A stretch of 64,000 nucleotides of DNA. Origin: Risungbinella massiliensis (GTDB lineage Bacteria > Bacillota > Bacilli > Thermoactinomycetales > Thermoactinomycetaceae). A program made the translations under genes and the position numbers. The notes under the pieces were generated by a model that was given only the letters and a program-made list of their open reading frames with translations, was not told the origin of the DNA and ran no database searches. The stretch lies in the NCBI RefSeq assembly GCF_000942395.1, contig NZ_LN812102.1:155358-219357 (forward strand), given 5' to 3'. This document shows, piece by piece, positions 51,801 to 62,927 of the stretch (position 1 is the first letter of the stretch; every line of letters starts with the position of its first letter).

Positions 51801-54800
51801 CTATGCTAGTCCTGTTCTTTTTTTGGTAGTTGCTGCTTTTGGTTTCTTCTTCTGATTCCCATCCCAAGGTAAAGTAGTAGTGTTCTCTTTTCTTTCTTCG
51901 GTTTCTTGTAGATATTGGATCATCTTACTATATTCATGTGCAATGACCTTTACGAATTTACCTACTCGTTCATTCCAGTTTTGTAATACCCTCTGTCCCA
52001 TGTCACTTCCCGTGTACTTCACATGACGTTGGATCATTTGTTGTACTTCTTTTATTTCTTTTTTGTCTTGTAAACTTTGGATATCTACCATTGCTAGATT
52101 GCAGTTTTGCAGGAAGGATTCTTTCTCCTCTGCTAACACATAGGCAATGCCTCCTGACATCCCTGCTGCAAAATTTTTCCCAGTAGGACCGAGGATGACC
52201 ACTTTGCCACCTGTCATGTACTCACACCCATGGTCCCCCACACCTTCTACTACAGCTCGGATTCCACTGTTTCGTACACCAAATCGCTCACCAGCGATAC
52301 CATTTATATATGCTTCACCTGAAGTTGCACCATAAAACGCTGCATTCCCGATCACAACATTTTTCTCTGCTTGAAAAACAGAAGTTTTCGCAGGGTGAAT
52401 GATTATTTTGCCGCCTGATAACCCTTTGCCTACATAATCATTGGCATCTCCGACTAGGGTGAGTGTAAGCCCATTGGGGATAAAGGATCCAAAACTTTGT
52501 CCGGCGGATCCATAAAAATCGACAGATATGGTGTCCTCGGGTAGACCTTTCTCTCCATATTTTTTGGTTATCTCCCAACCTAACATCGTTCCTACCACTC
52601 GATCAGTATTGGTGATAGAGAAACGTGCTTTCGTAGGTTGAAGCGGATCTTGAATTGCCTTTTTAGCAAGCGGAAGAAGAAATTGAGCATCTAGCGATTC
52701 TTCCAATTGGTGGTTTTGTTGCTTTTGCTGGTATCTTCCAACCGTTGTATCTACCTCCGGTTGGTATAAAAGAGAAGAAAGATCCAGATGTTTAGCTTTC
52801 CAATGTGTTTTCGAGATTTTTCTTTCTTGCAACACATCTGTACGACCTACCATCTCATCTATCTTGTGGAAACCTAGTCTTGCCATGAGTTCGCGAACCT
52901 CTTGGGCGATAAATCTCATAAAAGTAACTACATGCTCTGGATCTCCCGTAAAATGTTTTCGTAACTCTGGATTTTGGGTAGCTACTCCTACTGGACAAGT
53001 ATCTAAATGACATGCCCGCATCATGATACACCCAAGCACAACCAATGGAGCAGTAGCAAATCCAAACTCTTCTGCGCCAAGCAGTGCAGCGATCACCACA
53101 TCACGACCTGTCATCAACTTTCCGTCTGTTTCGATGACAATACGATCTCGCAAATTATTTAGCAATAGAGTTTGGTTTACTTCCGCTAAACCTAACTCCC
53201 ATGGAACTCCCGCATGTTGGATACTACTTCTAGGAGAAGCGCCGGTTCCTCCATCATGTCCACTGATTACAATCCCATCTGCTTTGGCCTTTGCCACCCC
53301 AGCCGCGATCGTTCCCACGCCTGCTTTGGCAACTAGCTTGACACTAATTCGTGCTTTGGGATTGGCGTTCTTTAGATCGTGAATTAATTGCGCTAAATCC
53401 TCAATCGAATAAATATCATGATGTGGGGGAGGAGAGATCAAGCCAACACCGGGAGTAGATCCTCTTACCTCCGCTATCCATGGATACACTTTAGAACCTG
53501 GAAGATGACCACCTTCACCAGGTTTTGCACCTTGGGCCATTTTGATTTGGATCTCTTGTGCATTCACTAAATATTGACTCGTAACTCCAAAACGCCCTGA
53601 CGCCACCTGTTTGATCGCACTGGCACGAGAATCTCCCTGCTCATCTAACATATAACGATTGGGATCTTCCCCACCTTCTCCGCTATTACTCTTTGCCCCA
53701 AGACGATTCATTGCAATTGCTAGTGTTTCATGAGCTTCTTTACTTAGAGACCCAAAAGACATTGCCCCTGTTTTGAATCGCTTCACAATCGATTCCACTG
53801 GTTCTACCTCTTCAAGTGGAACTGGAGTGCGATCTTGGCGGAAATCTAATAAGCTACGTAAAAACAGAACCTCCTCATCCTTCATCATCGCAGAGTATTT
53901 TTGGAATAGAGAGTAATCCTTTTGGCGACAGGCGCGTTGTAGCAAATGAATTGTTTGAGGAGAATAGGCATGTGCCTCACCATTTCGTCTCCACTGTAAC
54001 TGGCTTCCAGAATCTAGCGGCAATGGGGATTTAGTAGAGGGAAACGCTCGTTGATGACGAAGAAGAGTCTCGCGAGCAATAACGTCTAGCGTAATACCGC
54101 CAATTTGCGAAGGAGTTCTGGTGAAATATCGATCGATGACAGAAGAATGGATTCCAATGGCTTCAAAAATTTGTGCTCCACGATAACTCTGGATCGTAGA
54201 AATCCCCATTTTGGACATGATTTTCACGATACCTTCCGTAGCAGTCTGAATATATTTCGTTACTGCATCGTCTGGATCGTCCGATAATAATCCTTCTCGA
54301 ACACATTGCCTTATGATGGCAGTAGCTAAATATGGATGGATCGCATCCGCGCCATATCCGATTAACATCGCCAGCTGATGCACATCACGTGCTTCTGCTG
54401 GTTCACAGATAATACTAACTTTTGTTCGGGTACCTTGACGCACAAGATGGTGATGAAGTCCACTTACCGCTAATAAGGCAGGGATCGGCGCTAACGTTGG
54501 ACTAGTCCCGCGATCAGAAAGTACGATCAGACTGTATCCTTCTCTAATGGCTTGGTCTGCTTCATCAAATAGCTTTTCTAAAGCTTGTTCTAGCTCAGAT
54601 TCGTCATCCGCAGAAAACAAGGTACACAACTTCTTCACTTGAAACTCTTCATAAGAGTTGTGTACTAACTTGGAAAAGTCATCTTCAGATAAGATTGGTG
54701 TGTTAACAAGAATACGCCGAGCGTTTTGAGCAGTAGGGTGAAGAAAATCTCCTTCTTTACCTAAGAGCGTCCTCGTAGAAGTAACAGACACTTCCCGAAT

Positions 54801-56369
54801 TGCATCGATTGGAGGGTTGGTCACCTGAGCAAAAGACTGTTTAAAGTAGTTGTAAAGTAACTGAGGACGATTAGATAGAACCGCCAAAGGGGTATCTGAA
54901 CCCATCGAACCGATTGGATCTTTTCTTTCTATCACCATAGGTAGAAGGTTTTTATTTAGCTCTTCATGTGTATATCCATGCATTTGTTGCAAAGATATAA
55001 TTTCCTGATCTCGCAATTCCACAATAGATCGTGTTTCAAAATGATCTAACTCTACCATTTGCTCCTGGATCCAATGGCGGTAGGGATGTTCCTTGGCAAT
55101 TTTTTCTTTTATCTCTTTATCTTCGATAATCCTACCTTCGTCTAGATCGACTAACAGTATCTGACCTCCTTTTAATCGCCCTTTCTGTGCAATTTTCTCA
55201 TCTGGAACCGGAACAACTCCAACCTCAGAGGAAAAGATAACATTCCCTTCTGTCGTAACATAATAGCGTGCAGGACGTAAGCCATTTCGGTCTAGAATAG
55301 CTCCTACTTGTTTTCCATCCGTAAAGGTGATAGCTGTAGGTCCATCCCACGGCTCCATCAAACCACTATGGTACTCATAAAAAGCTTTGGTGGAATCATC
55401 TAATTCATGATCATGCTCCCATGGTGATGGGATCATCATCATCGCTGCATGAACTGGGGAACGACCTGTTAGTACCAGAAACTCAAAGCAATTGTCCAAA
55501 ATCGCAGAATCAGTTCCATCCAGATCCAAAATAGGATGAATTTTGGCTAGATCTTCTCCAAATAATGGAGTGTCAAATCGTTTTTCACGTGCTATCATCC
55601 AATTTATATTGCCTTGGAGTGTGTTAATCTCACCATTGTGTAGCAGATATCGATAGGGATGCGCACGCTTCCAACTGGGGAATGTATTGGTACTAAACCG
55701 GTTATGCACCATAGCGAACATAGATGTAAAAAGAGGATCTTGTAAATCCATGTAAAAGGCACCCAGCTGTTCTGGAGTAAGCATTCCTTTATAAACGATT
55801 GTTCTACTCGATAGACTAACAAAGTACGCATCGTCCTCTACAGATTTTTCTAATTGCTTTCGGATGACATATAGCTTCCTCTCAAATGCTAGTAAGTCTG
55901 CTACACCTTCACTTGCTTCAATAAATACCTGACGAATAACTGGTTGGCTTTCGGAAGATAATTGACTTAATATTCCGATATCAATTGGTGTATCTCTCCA
56001 CCCTAATACATGTTGTCCTTCTTGTTGAACAATAAACTCCAGCCTTTCCTCAAACTGTTTCTGCGCTAATTGATCGGAGGGGAGAAAAACCATTCCTACT
56101 GCATATCGCCCTGGTTCGGGTAATGAAAATCCTAGATTATTACAAGCGTTTTGAAAGTAAGAATGAGGAATTTGAACTAAGATCCCAGCCCCATCCCCAA
56201 CTCCATTATTTACTCCTCCACGATGGTCTAATTGACGGAGCATATGAATAGCTTGTTTTACTATTTCATGTGATGCTTCTCTTTTGAGATTTGCAACAAA
56301 TCCTATTCCGCATGCATCATGTTCTCGTTCTGGGGCATATAGACCTTGTTTGATTGGGTAACCATTCAT
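51801..56369 (-). CDS. gltB: Glutamate synthase large subunit
   Basis: 1522 residues. A propeptide of 19 residues precedes Cys 20 ([11 protein letters not shown]), the nucleophile of the glutaminase domain after processing. The central domain and FMN/synthase domain follow ([29 protein letters not shown]), with the 3Fe-4S cysteines in [15 protein letters not shown], then the beta-helix C-terminus. Called gltA in B. subtilis. ATG 56369 follows AAAGGAG; the 25 codons upstream lack a ribosome site. Divergent from gltC. Confidence 0.96.
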   Translation of the reverse strand: MNGYPIKQGLYAPEREHDACGIGFVANLKREASHEIVKQAIHMLRQLDHRGGVNNGVGDGAGILVQIPHSYFQNACNNLGFSLPEPGRYAVGMVFLPSDQLAQKQFEERLEFIVQQEGQHVLGWRDTPIDIGILSQLSSESQPVIRQVFIEASEGVADLLAFERKLYVIRKQLEKSVEDDAYFVSLSSRTIVYKGMLTPEQLGAFYMDLQDPLFTSMFAMVHNRFSTNTFPSWKRAHPYRYLLHNGEINTLQGNINWMIAREKRFDTPLFGEDLAKIHPILDLDGTDSAILDNCFEFLVLTGRSPVHAAMMMIPSPWEHDHELDDSTKAFYEYHSGLMEPWDGPTAITFTDGKQVGAILDRNGLRPARYYVTTEGNVIFSSEVGVVPVPDEKIAQKGRLKGGQILLVDLDEGRIIEDKEIKEKIAKEHPYRHWIQEQMVELDHFETRSIVELRDQEIISLQQMHGYTHEELNKNLLPMVIERKDPIGSMGSDTPLAVLSNRPQLLYNYFKQSFAQVTNPPIDAIREVSVTSTRTLLGKEGDFLHPTAQNARRILVNTPILSEDDFSKLVHNSYEEFQVKKLCTLFSADDESELEQALEKLFDEADQAIREGYSLIVLSDRGTSPTLAPIPALLAVSGLHHHLVRQGTRTKVSIICEPAEARDVHQLAMLIGYGADAIHPYLATAIIRQCVREGLLSDDPDDAVTKYIQTATEGIVKIMSKMGISTIQSYRGAQIFEAIGIHSSVIDRYFTRTPSQIGGITLDVIARETLLRHQRAFPSTKSPLPLDSGSQLQWRRNGEAHAYSPQTIHLLQRACRQKDYSLFQKYSAMMKDEEVLFLRSLLDFRQDRTPVPLEEVEPVESIVKRFKTGAMSFGSLSKEAHETLAIAMNRLGAKSNSGEGGEDPNRYMLDEQGDSRASAIKQVASGRFGVTSQYLVNAQEIQIKMAQGAKPGEGGHLPGSKVYPWIAEVRGSTPGVGLISPPPHHDIYSIEDLAQLIHDLKNANPKARISVKLVAKAGVGTIAAGVAKAKADGIVISGHDGGTGASPRSSIQHAGVPWELGLAEVNQTLLLNNLRDRIVIETDGKLMTGRDVVIAALLGAEEFGFATAPLVVLGCIMMRACHLDTCPVGVATQNPELRKHFTGDPEHVVTFMRFIAQEVRELMARLGFHKIDEMVGRTDVLQERKISKTHWKAKHLDLSSLLYQPEVDTTVGRYQQKQQNHQLEESLDAQFLLPLAKKAIQDPLQPTKARFSITNTDRVVGTMLGWEITKKYGEKGLPEDTISVDFYGSAGQSFGSFIPNGLTLTLVGDANDYVGKGLSGGKIIIHPAKTSVFQAEKNVVIGNAAFYGATSGEAYINGIAGERFGVRNSGIRAVVEGVGDHGCEYMTGGKVVILGPTGKNFAAGMSGGIAYVLAEEKESFLQNCNLAMVDIQSLQDKKEIKEVQQMIQRHVKYTGSDMGQRVLQNWNERVGKFVKVIAHEYSKMIQYLQETEERKENTTTLPWDGNQKKKPKAATTKKRTGLA

Positions 56370-56667
56370 AACATCTGCTCCTTTTCTGTGTGAGGATGGA
56401 AAACTATTGCACATGCAACGCTCATGGAAAGAATTTAAATTCAAGGAAATGTTTTTGTATTATCTAGATATCATAGTTGTTCTTTTAAAAAATCTTCGTA
56501 ATTCCCTTCTATTGGATACCGGTTTCCATTAATTTTATTGCTAGTTATTGTTTTTTGTATAAGTTGGTAATTCCCATTGTAGATTTTTAAGTTGATCCGT
56601 ACAATATATAATTTAGATAGGAATCATCGCAAACCGAGATGGATTAATTAGGAAAGGAGAGATAAAC
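56370..56667. promoter_or_regulatory. gltC-glt operon divergent promoter region
   Basis: About 300 bp that must hold the GltC sites. One candidate is ATC-N9-GAT close to the gltC start (about 56629). A TATAAT lies near 56610. The B. subtilis box ATCTCATTTTGAGAT is not present. Confidence 0.4.
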
Positions 56668-57579
56668 ATGGAATTGAGACAACTTCAGTACTTTATCGAA
56701 GTAGCCAAGCGTGAGCATGTTACAGAAGCCTCCAATGCGCTACATGTAGCACAATCTGCAATCAGTCGACAAATCTCCAGTCTAGAAGATGAATTAGGTG
56801 TTCCCTTGTTTCATCGAGAAGGACGAAATATTAGATTAACCGTTTTAGGTAAAATTTTTTTGCATCATGCGGAAGCAGCTATACGAGAAATAGAAAAAGC
56901 TCAGCAAGTCATGAAAGAGTATCTCGATCCTGAGCGTGGTACCATTCGGCTTGGCTTTCCTAGTAGTTTAGCAGCTAATACACTTCCTACCATCATCTCT
57001 GCTTTCCGAAAGCAACATCCTCATGTCGGTTTCCAACTTCGGCAAGGATCCTACAAGTATTTAATCGATGCTGTTAGAAAAGCGGAAATAGATATCTCAT
57101 TAATTGGTCCTGTCCCGACTAGCGAAAAAGATATAGATGGTCATGTTCTTTTTGTGGAGAGAATCGATGCTCTGTTACCTATGACTCATCCCAAGGCAAA
57201 TCAATCCACGATCCGTTTGAGCGACTTGCAACAAGATTCTTTTGTCTTGTTTCCAACAAAATATATTCTCCATAAAATTGTAGTGGAAGCTTGTCAGATG
57301 ATAGGTTTTACCCCGAAGGTTTCTTTTGAAGGAGAAGACATCGATGCAATCAAAGGGTTAGTTGCAACTGGATTGGGAGTAACTCTTTTACCTGAAGTGA
57401 CCTTGCATGAAAACATTCCAAGAGGAACAAAACGTATTCCCATTAGCGAACCACCTCTCAAAAGAAATGTAGGGATCATCACACCTAACAATCGAAAACT
57501 TCCACCATCCGAACAAATATTTTATCAATTTGTTATCCAATTCTTTGATCAAATATATCATTCCAATCAATTTGTTTAA
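56668..57579 (+). CDS. gltC: LysR-type activator GltC
   Basis: 303 residues. LRQLQYFIEVAKREHVTEAS, then LHVAQSAISRQISSLEDELG, form the LysR helix-turn-helix; EYLDPERGTIRLGFPSS and EGEDIDAIKGLVATGLGVTL match B. subtilis GltC very closely as I recall it. GltC activates glutamate synthase when 2-oxoglutarate is high and glutamate low. It is transcribed divergently from the glt genes, the classic arrangement. Ribosome site GAAAGGAGAG. Confidence 0.93.
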   Translation: MELRQLQYFIEVAKREHVTEASNALHVAQSAISRQISSLEDELGVPLFHREGRNIRLTVLGKIFLHHAEAAIREIEKAQQVMKEYLDPERGTIRLGFPSSLAANTLPTIISAFRKQHPHVGFQLRQGSYKYLIDAVRKAEIDISLIGPVPTSEKDIDGHVLFVERIDALLPMTHPKANQSTIRLSDLQQDSFVLFPTKYILHKIVVEACQMIGFTPKVSFEGEDIDAIKGLVATGLGVTLLPEVTLHENIPRGTKRIPISEPPLKRNVGIITPNNRKLPPSEQIFYQFVIQFFDQIYHSNQFV

Positions 57580-57640
57580 CTTGTTCGCATATTTTGAAAG
57601 CGATTTCAGTTAATGAAATCATCTCTTTATTGGCCAGACA

Positions 57641-57688
57641 CAAAAAGAAGCAACATAAGGGATCATCCCTTGCGCTGCTTCTTTTTTA
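57641..57688. terminator. Bidirectional terminator
   Basis: AAAAAGAAGCA pairs with TGCTTCTTTTT, with an inner AGGGAT/ATCCCT stem, between gltC and the DsbA-like gene. Confidence 0.8.
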
Positions 57689-57691
57689 ATC

Positions 57692-58306
57692 TTATTCTGC
57701 TTCGGCAAATGCCCGTAAAAAGTTCTCTACAGGATGGGCACCAGATAACCCTAACTTTTCATTTAAAACAAAGAACGGAACACCAGAAACACCTAATTCT
57801 TTCGCGCGAGTTAATTCGGATGTGACTGCTTGTACGGTTTCTTCGTTACCCCATGCCTCTTGAATTTGATCTGCAGCGAGCCCGGATGACAGGGCAATCT
57901 CTGTGAGAACTTCTTTCTTACCAATATCTTTTCCTTGAGTAAAGTAAGCTTCAAAAATAGATTCAGACAACGTCATTTGTTGGTCTTCTGGTAGAGATTT
58001 GATCAATCGATGAGAGAGAATTGTATTAGGCATTTGCTCTACTAGATCAAAACGGAATGAGATTCCTACTTGTGCTCCTGCCCGTGTTACACGCTCGGTA
58101 ATTTGTTTTACCGCTTCCGCATTCCCCATTTTTTGAGACATCGACTCAAGGAATCCGATTCCTTCTTTTGGAATGGTAGGATCAAGTAAGAATGATCTAT
58201 GTACTAGTGTGACCGGTTTTCCCCATGCTTGGATTGCTTTAAGCAAATTTTGTTTTCCAATATAGCACCAAGGACATACCAAATCTTGAAATACTTCTAT
58301 TTTCAT
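57692..58306 (-). CDS. FrnE-like DsbA-family oxidoreductase
   Basis: 204 residues. The active site CPWC is at 11-14 (FQDLVCPWCYIGK), a helical insert follows, and the thioredoxin cis-Pro segment is GVSGVPFFVLNEK. There is no signal peptide, so this is the cytosolic FrnE/2-hydroxychromene-isomerase-like group, linked to thiol-disulphide handling under stress. Monocistronic, converging on gltC. Confidence 0.87.
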   Translation of the reverse strand: MKIEVFQDLVCPWCYIGKQNLLKAIQAWGKPVTLVHRSFLLDPTIPKEGIGFLESMSQKMGNAEAVKQITERVTRAGAQVGISFRFDLVEQMPNTILSHRLIKSLPEDQQMTLSESIFEAYFTQGKDIGKKEVLTEIALSSGLAADQIQEAWGNEETVQAVTSELTRAKELGVSGVPFFVLNEKLGLSGAHPVENFLRAFAEAE

Positions 58307-58564
58307 GATAAGACCCCCTATCTTTAGACATTATAAAGGAGTGAGGATGAAAATAGATAGTTAGACACATTTGAATTGACAATAATTACATATAAAAAGC
58401 ACGAAAAGCCTATTGATTATCCTATTTACAAGTTATTACTTAATATAAATATTAAGATATAATTTGACATTTTAATAATATCCTTCTAAAATAGCAATGT
58501 TATTCACGGTCTGCGGATACAATATTCAGAAAGATATATTCATTTTGAAGGAGGACCAGAAGAC

Positions 58565-59959
58565 ATGGCACAAACTGCAGATGCTGCATTAAGCGGCACA
58601 CAACAGTCGAAGAAGAAACACCCTCCGGGCTTATATCTTCTTTTCTTAACTGAGATGTGGGAACGATTTAGTTATTACGGGATGAGAGCGATCCTTGTCT
58701 TGTATTTGACTACCTCATTAGTGAGTGGTGGACTAGCATTCGATGAAAGTGTTGCCCTTTCCATTTATGGATTCTTTACAGGGGCTTGTTACTTTTTACC
58801 GATTTTAGGTGGATATCTCACCGACCAATTCATGAAAAGACGAGTTGCGATTACAATCGGTGGGATTGTGATGGCGCTTGGTAACTTGGTGCTCTTTGCT
58901 GATCAGAGCAAATTAGCCCTTTATATTGGTCTCGGTCTTCTCATTATCGGGAACGGATTCTTTAAGCCGAACATTTCAACCCTCGTTGGGGAGCTATATG
59001 GACCAAAAGAAAAAGAGCGTCGTGACGCTGCATTCACCATTTTTTACATGGGAATTAACTTAGGTGCTTTCTTCTCACCACTTATTGTTGGATTCTTGGC
59101 GGAAGATTATTTCAAAACTACCTTTAATGGCGTCGTACAATATGGATTCAAATATGGATTCTTAGTAGCTGCGATCGGGATGATCATTGGGCAGATTATA
59201 TTCAACCTGTTATCTAAACGTTATTTAGGTAACATCGGTGCTGAGCCTCCAGTCCGCAAGGCCAAAGCAAATAGTGGTCAAGCAGTTTCCGACCAACCAT
59301 TAACCAAAAAAGAAAAACAGCGTACTACTGTTGTATTGATCATTACCTGTTTTGTTGTCTTTTTCTGGGCTGGATTTGAACAAGCTGGTAGCTCCCTAAC
59401 CTTATATACAGACCGTTTTGTAGATAAGAGTCTCTTTGGTTGGGAAATGCCAACCTCTTGGTTCCAATCCATCAATCCATTCTTTATTATCATACTAGCT
59501 CCTCTGGTATCTGCACTCTGGCTAAAATTAGCTAAAACCAAACGTGGAGATCTACCAGTTCCTGTTAAAATGGGACTTGGAATGGTATTGCTCGGAATCG
59601 GTTTCCTGATCCTTTCCATTGCAGTATTACAAACCGGTAGTGATCCAGAGAACATCAAACAAAAAGCTAGTTTGTTCTTTATTATCTTTACCTATCTATT
59701 CCATACCATTGGGGAACTCTTCCTATCTCCAGTAGGACTATCCCTCGTAAGCCGTATCGCTCCAGTGAAATTGGCTTCCCTTCTAATGGGTGTTTGGGTA
59801 TCTAGTAACGGTATTGCCAACCTATTATCCGGACAAATTGCTGTCTTTACCCAATCTCTTGGATATCTCGAAGTATTTACCGTAATCGGGATTGTAGCGA
59901 TGGTTATTGGTCTTATTCTCGTTGCAATCTCCAAAAAACTAGTTGCTATGATGGACTAA
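58565..59959 (+). CDS. POT-family peptide:proton symporter
   Basis: 464 residues with about 12-14 membrane helices. EMWERFSYYGMRAI (about 30) is the ExxERFxYY proton-coupling motif; GNGFFKPNIS and FYMGINLGAFFSPLI are the PTR2 signatures. It imports di- and tripeptides (DtpT type). Ribosome site AAGGAGGACC, then AGAAGAC and ATG. The upstream 258 bp show no further features. Ends at a hairpin. Confidence 0.92.
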   Translation: MAQTADAALSGTQQSKKKHPPGLYLLFLTEMWERFSYYGMRAILVLYLTTSLVSGGLAFDESVALSIYGFFTGACYFLPILGGYLTDQFMKRRVAITIGGIVMALGNLVLFADQSKLALYIGLGLLIIGNGFFKPNISTLVGELYGPKEKERRDAAFTIFYMGINLGAFFSPLIVGFLAEDYFKTTFNGVVQYGFKYGFLVAAIGMIIGQIIFNLLSKRYLGNIGAEPPVRKAKANSGQAVSDQPLTKKEKQRTTVVLIITCFVVFFWAGFEQAGSSLTLYTDRFVDKSLFGWEMPTSWFQSINPFFIIILAPLVSALWLKLAKTKRGDLPVPVKMGLGMVLLGIGFLILSIAVLQTGSDPENIKQKASLFFIIFTYLFHTIGELFLSPVGLSLVSRIAPVKLASLLMGVWVSSNGIANLLSGQIAVFTQSLGYLEVFTVIGIVAMVIGLILVAISKKLVAMMD

Positions 59960-59969
59960 AATCACACTT

Positions 59970-60005
59970 TAAACCTCCTAACTTATGCGTTGGGAGGTTT
60001 TTTCT
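59970..60005 (+). terminator. Intrinsic terminator
   Basis: AAACCTCCTAAC pairs with GTTGGGAGGTTT (one mismatch) and is followed by T residues, downstream of the peptide transporter gene. Confidence 0.8.
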
Positions 60006-60158
60006 ATCTTAAATTGTTCCTTTTGTGTACACATCGAACACAATTAACTATATTAGCAAAAGGAAACAAAATAAGATAGAGGCATTGAGGAACTCATAAA
60101 AGTTTTATTATTGAGTTTTTAAGAGATTAGCTACTCTTTTCACTCGTAATCCTCTTAC

Positions 60159-60506
60159 TTATTCTTCTATACTCCAAAACCATCGTTCTCCAACTTTGAT
60201 CTGGTAATCTTGGATGGTACCAGAGCTAAATTCAATTACATGCGCTGCTCCTTTAAAGTATTCTCCGTAACTGTTAGGAGGCAGTGCTTCCTCCAAACCG
60301 ATAATGAATCCTTCTTTATTTAAATAGACGACATCGATGGGAAATTTCATTCCAACCATATGGATTTGGGAAGTTCCCATAAGAAACAAACCTCTACCAG
60401 CTGATGTGCGTCCAAGAAGACCTTGCATCAGTTCTGTTATCGTTACAGCTAGTTCTATTTTTCGAAAAAAGGTATTGTGGCGATACACATTCACCCATCT
60501 CACCAC
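60159..60506 (-). CDS. DUF192-family protein
   Basis: 115 residues. The family core is clear: ELMQGLLGRTSAGRGLFLMG, then IHMVGMKFPIDVVYLNKEG and AAHVIEFSSGTI. DUF192 proteins are small beta-rich domains, often exported, of unknown activity. This one has no signal peptide, so it is cytosolic. No operon partner is evident; the small membrane-protein gene upstream may be co-transcribed. Confidence 0.82.
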   Translation of the reverse strand: MVRWVNVYRHNTFFRKIELAVTITELMQGLLGRTSAGRGLFLMGTSQIHMVGMKFPIDVVYLNKEGFIIGLEEALPPNSYGEYFKGAAHVIEFSSGTIQDYQIKVGERWFWSIEE

Positions 60507-60554
60507 ATCATCTCCTTCTTCTTTGTATCTTTTGTTTTACATCCTATTCTAAAA

Positions 60555-60752
60555 TCATTTCTTTGTAACAACCAATAACCTCTTTTTAGAGAGCCAAATG
60601 GAAGCAATAACTAGTACAATCGGAAAAATCAAATCAATCCAGGAACCATACCATGAGTAGTAAGTGAAAGTAAAGAATAGATACATGAGCGTAAAAAATA
60701 AGAAAAAATAAACTGGGAACTTTTTTATCGAAACTGGAATCTGCCATTTCAT
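60555..60752 (-). CDS. Small two-helix membrane protein
   Basis: 65 residues: two hydrophobic helices (FPVYFFLFFTLMYLFFTF and WIDLIFPIVLVIASIWL), with a basic tail (SKKRLLVVTKK). ATG 60752 follows AGGAGG by seven bases, good evidence for translation. No family recognised. It lies 48 bp before the DUF192 gene on the same strand. Confidence 0.65.
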   Translation of the reverse strand: MKWQIPVSIKKFPVYFFLFFTLMYLFFTFTYYSWYGSWIDLIFPIVLVIASIWLSKKRLLVVTKK

Positions 60753-60870
60753 AGATGCTCCTCCTAACAAAAACGCACAAGCTGACTAGCCTGTGCTTTT
60801 GTATATTTAAGATCTTTTCAGAAACTATCAAACTATTCATATTTTGTCTATATTTATTTGTGCTAATTCA

Positions 60871-61827
60871 CTACCATAACGAACTTACATTAACGATAGA
60901 GCGATCAGCTAGTATGTCCTCTCTTCTATTTTGCAAAAACCAATGATCTGCTCCTTTTGCTGTAAGCACAATATAAAGAGCAATCTCGCGCTGGCGAATA
61001 AAATATGGGATTTCATTTAGCCACTTTTTATCTAGATGATTCTCTTTTTTATAGCCAGTTAACAATGACTTCCAAAACAATGTTGGATAATCTGGATCCA
61101 TCCCACGTGGGTATTCCGTAAAGATTGCATAGAACAGTGCCATCGCTAGATCTTCTACAAACCAAGAATAATGGCAATCTTGGAAGTCAAATAACATGAT
61201 CTGCCCATTATTTACAAAGAAATTTCCTGCATGTACATCAGCATGAACCAATCCATAACTATCTCGATCAACTGTCAAACTCTTCGGATAATCTAGTATC
61301 TCTTGGAACTTGGCAGCAATCTCGCGATCCTCAAACGTCATGTATTCCTTTATCTGCTTTAGCGAATCTTTCCAAGTAGGAGATGTTGCTTCCTTTGGAG
61401 CGCAATAGTCACGTGTTAGACGATGCATCTTGCCAATTGTCTGCCCCATTGTTTCAAATAAGGTATCATTCCAATCGTTTTCGTTTGGAGGATTTCCTAA
61501 TGCTTTCTCAAAAAAGACAGTAGGATACTTTTTTCCGTCTACCTCCAATACTTCTACGAGATTTCCATTAGGAGAAGGGACTGGTTTGCAAGCAGCAACT
61601 CCTTGATCGGTAAGGTTTTTAATCCATAATACCTCTCCTAGTATTAGCTCTGGTGGGTGAAATGGCTCATGGGAGATCCGCATGATTGCTGTCTGATCTT
61701 GAAGTCGTGTCTCATATACCCAATTATGAAATCCCCCTAAAAATACAGGAGAAGTAGTATCTAAACGAAATTGATTGATTGCATGTTCTAACACCTTGAT
61801 CCGCTGCTGGTCTATTGTTTGTAACAA
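60871..61827 (-). CDS. APH-type phosphotransferase, copy 1
   Basis: 318 residues with the aminoglycoside/choline-kinase fold: YGLVHADVHAGNFFVN is the catalytic loop and IMLFDFQDCHYSW the metal-binding DFxD. The N-lobe Lys lies in the AIMRISH strand region, which is unusual for carrying no clear Lys. Members phosphorylate small alcohols, sugars or antibiotics; the substrate is unknown. The start is TTG 61827 after GGAGGG. A paralogue precedes it at 61856 with a 28-bp gap, so they form an operon. Confidence 0.82.
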   Translation of the reverse strand: MLQTIDQQRIKVLEHAINQFRLDTTSPVFLGGFHNWVYETRLQDQTAIMRISHEPFHPPELILGEVLWIKNLTDQGVAACKPVPSPNGNLVEVLEVDGKKYPTVFFEKALGNPPNENDWNDTLFETMGQTIGKMHRLTRDYCAPKEATSPTWKDSLKQIKEYMTFEDREIAAKFQEILDYPKSLTVDRDSYGLVHADVHAGNFFVNNGQIMLFDFQDCHYSWFVEDLAMALFYAIFTEYPRGMDPDYPTLFWKSLLTGYKKENHLDKKWLNEIPYFIRQREIALYIVLTAKGADHWFLQNRREDILADRSIVNVSSLW

Positions 61828-61855
61828 TATAATCCCTCCATCTTATTCGATCTAT

Positions 61856-62854
61856 TTAGACTAATCCAACTAGATCTTGTTTAGATTCATATCCAATTGG
61901 TCTAGCCTGCTCGATGTCCATTCGTGTTTGATCTACTATTTGTTGATCTTGAGGAGATAGGTTCGCTAAATCATAATCCATTACATAAAAAAGATAGATA
62001 AAGACACGTCGCAGCTGGAGAAATGCTTGTAATTGTTCCATCCAAGAAGAATCTAGCGCTTTTTCTGTCTGATATCCTGCAAGAAAAAAGCGGAGGAATC
62101 TTCTTGTGAAGGTAACTTCATCCTTTCCTGCTAGAGGAGGCTTTCTTAAACGGGTAAGCGCATGGTATAGGGAAACAGCAATATCTTGGAGATAATAATG
62201 GTAGCAACAATCTTCAAAATCAAAGGCACAAAGAACGCCATCATCAGTCATATGGAAGTTACGGTTATGCAGATCATAATGAATAAGCCCGTAGGTAAAG
62301 GGAGTTTGCGGAAATGATTGAATCTGCTCTATTAACTCAGTTGCACGCTGATATACAAGGCACTGATCTTTTGGGAGATACTTATCTAACTGGAACCATT
62401 CCTCTTGATCCCATTGCTTCCGTGTCGGTGAGGGTGCTTGGTATTCCATAGCTAGTTGATGAAATTGACCTGTCATTTTACCCCATTTCAAAAAGTACTC
62501 ATCTGTCCAATCCTCGAACTCTAATGGGATCCCTGATGCCTTTTCAAAACAGACTACATAAAAACCGGCAACTTCGATCATTTTTGCCCCTGTTTTGGTT
62601 GAGAATATACTTGTTGCGGATGCCCCATTTTTTGCTAAGTAATCAACAAAGTGAACTTCCGCCTCCACATCCCAAGGCTCTCTACGATGATTCGGAGAAC
62701 ACCGTAGGATAATGGTTTTATTGTTCGTTTGTAACTCATAGACGATATTTACACTGCCTCTTCGTAATCTCATTGATAGGATCTTCCAGCCATATTGCTC
62801 CTCGATCTCATGGAATACCTCATCTGTGACTTGATAGATTCTTTTTTTCTCCAT
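61856..62854 (-). CDS. APH-type phosphotransferase, copy 2
   Basis: 332 residues, paralogous to the next gene: catalytic loop YGLIHYDLHNRNFHM, and VLCAFDFEDCCYHYY with DFxD. Catalytic-loop Asp and Asn are present. The strand ILRCSPN replaces the usual Lys-bearing strand with Arg, as in copy 1. Ribosome site GGGAGATGC. The pair could phosphorylate related substrates or form a heteromer. Divergence between them is large, so the duplication is old. Confidence 0.82.
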   Translation of the reverse strand: MEKKRIYQVTDEVFHEIEEQYGWKILSMRLRRGSVNIVYELQTNNKTIILRCSPNHRREPWDVEAEVHFVDYLAKNGASATSIFSTKTGAKMIEVAGFYVVCFEKASGIPLEFEDWTDEYFLKWGKMTGQFHQLAMEYQAPSPTRKQWDQEEWFQLDKYLPKDQCLVYQRATELIEQIQSFPQTPFTYGLIHYDLHNRNFHMTDDGVLCAFDFEDCCYHYYLQDIAVSLYHALTRLRKPPLAGKDEVTFTRRFLRFFLAGYQTEKALDSSWMEQLQAFLQLRRVFIYLFYVMDYDLANLSPQDQQIVDQTRMDIEQARPIGYESKQDLVGLV

Positions 62855-62883
62855 GCATCTCCCTCCTATAATTCATTATATTG

Positions 62884-62915
62884 AAAAACCACCTCCTATT
62901 AGTAGAAGGTGGTGG
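62884..62915 (-). terminator. Terminator of the Gfo/Idh/MocA gene
   Basis: On the minus strand CCACCACCTT pairs with AGGAGGTGG and is followed by TTTTT. Confidence 0.7.
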
Positions 62916-62927
62916 AATGAAGTGGTT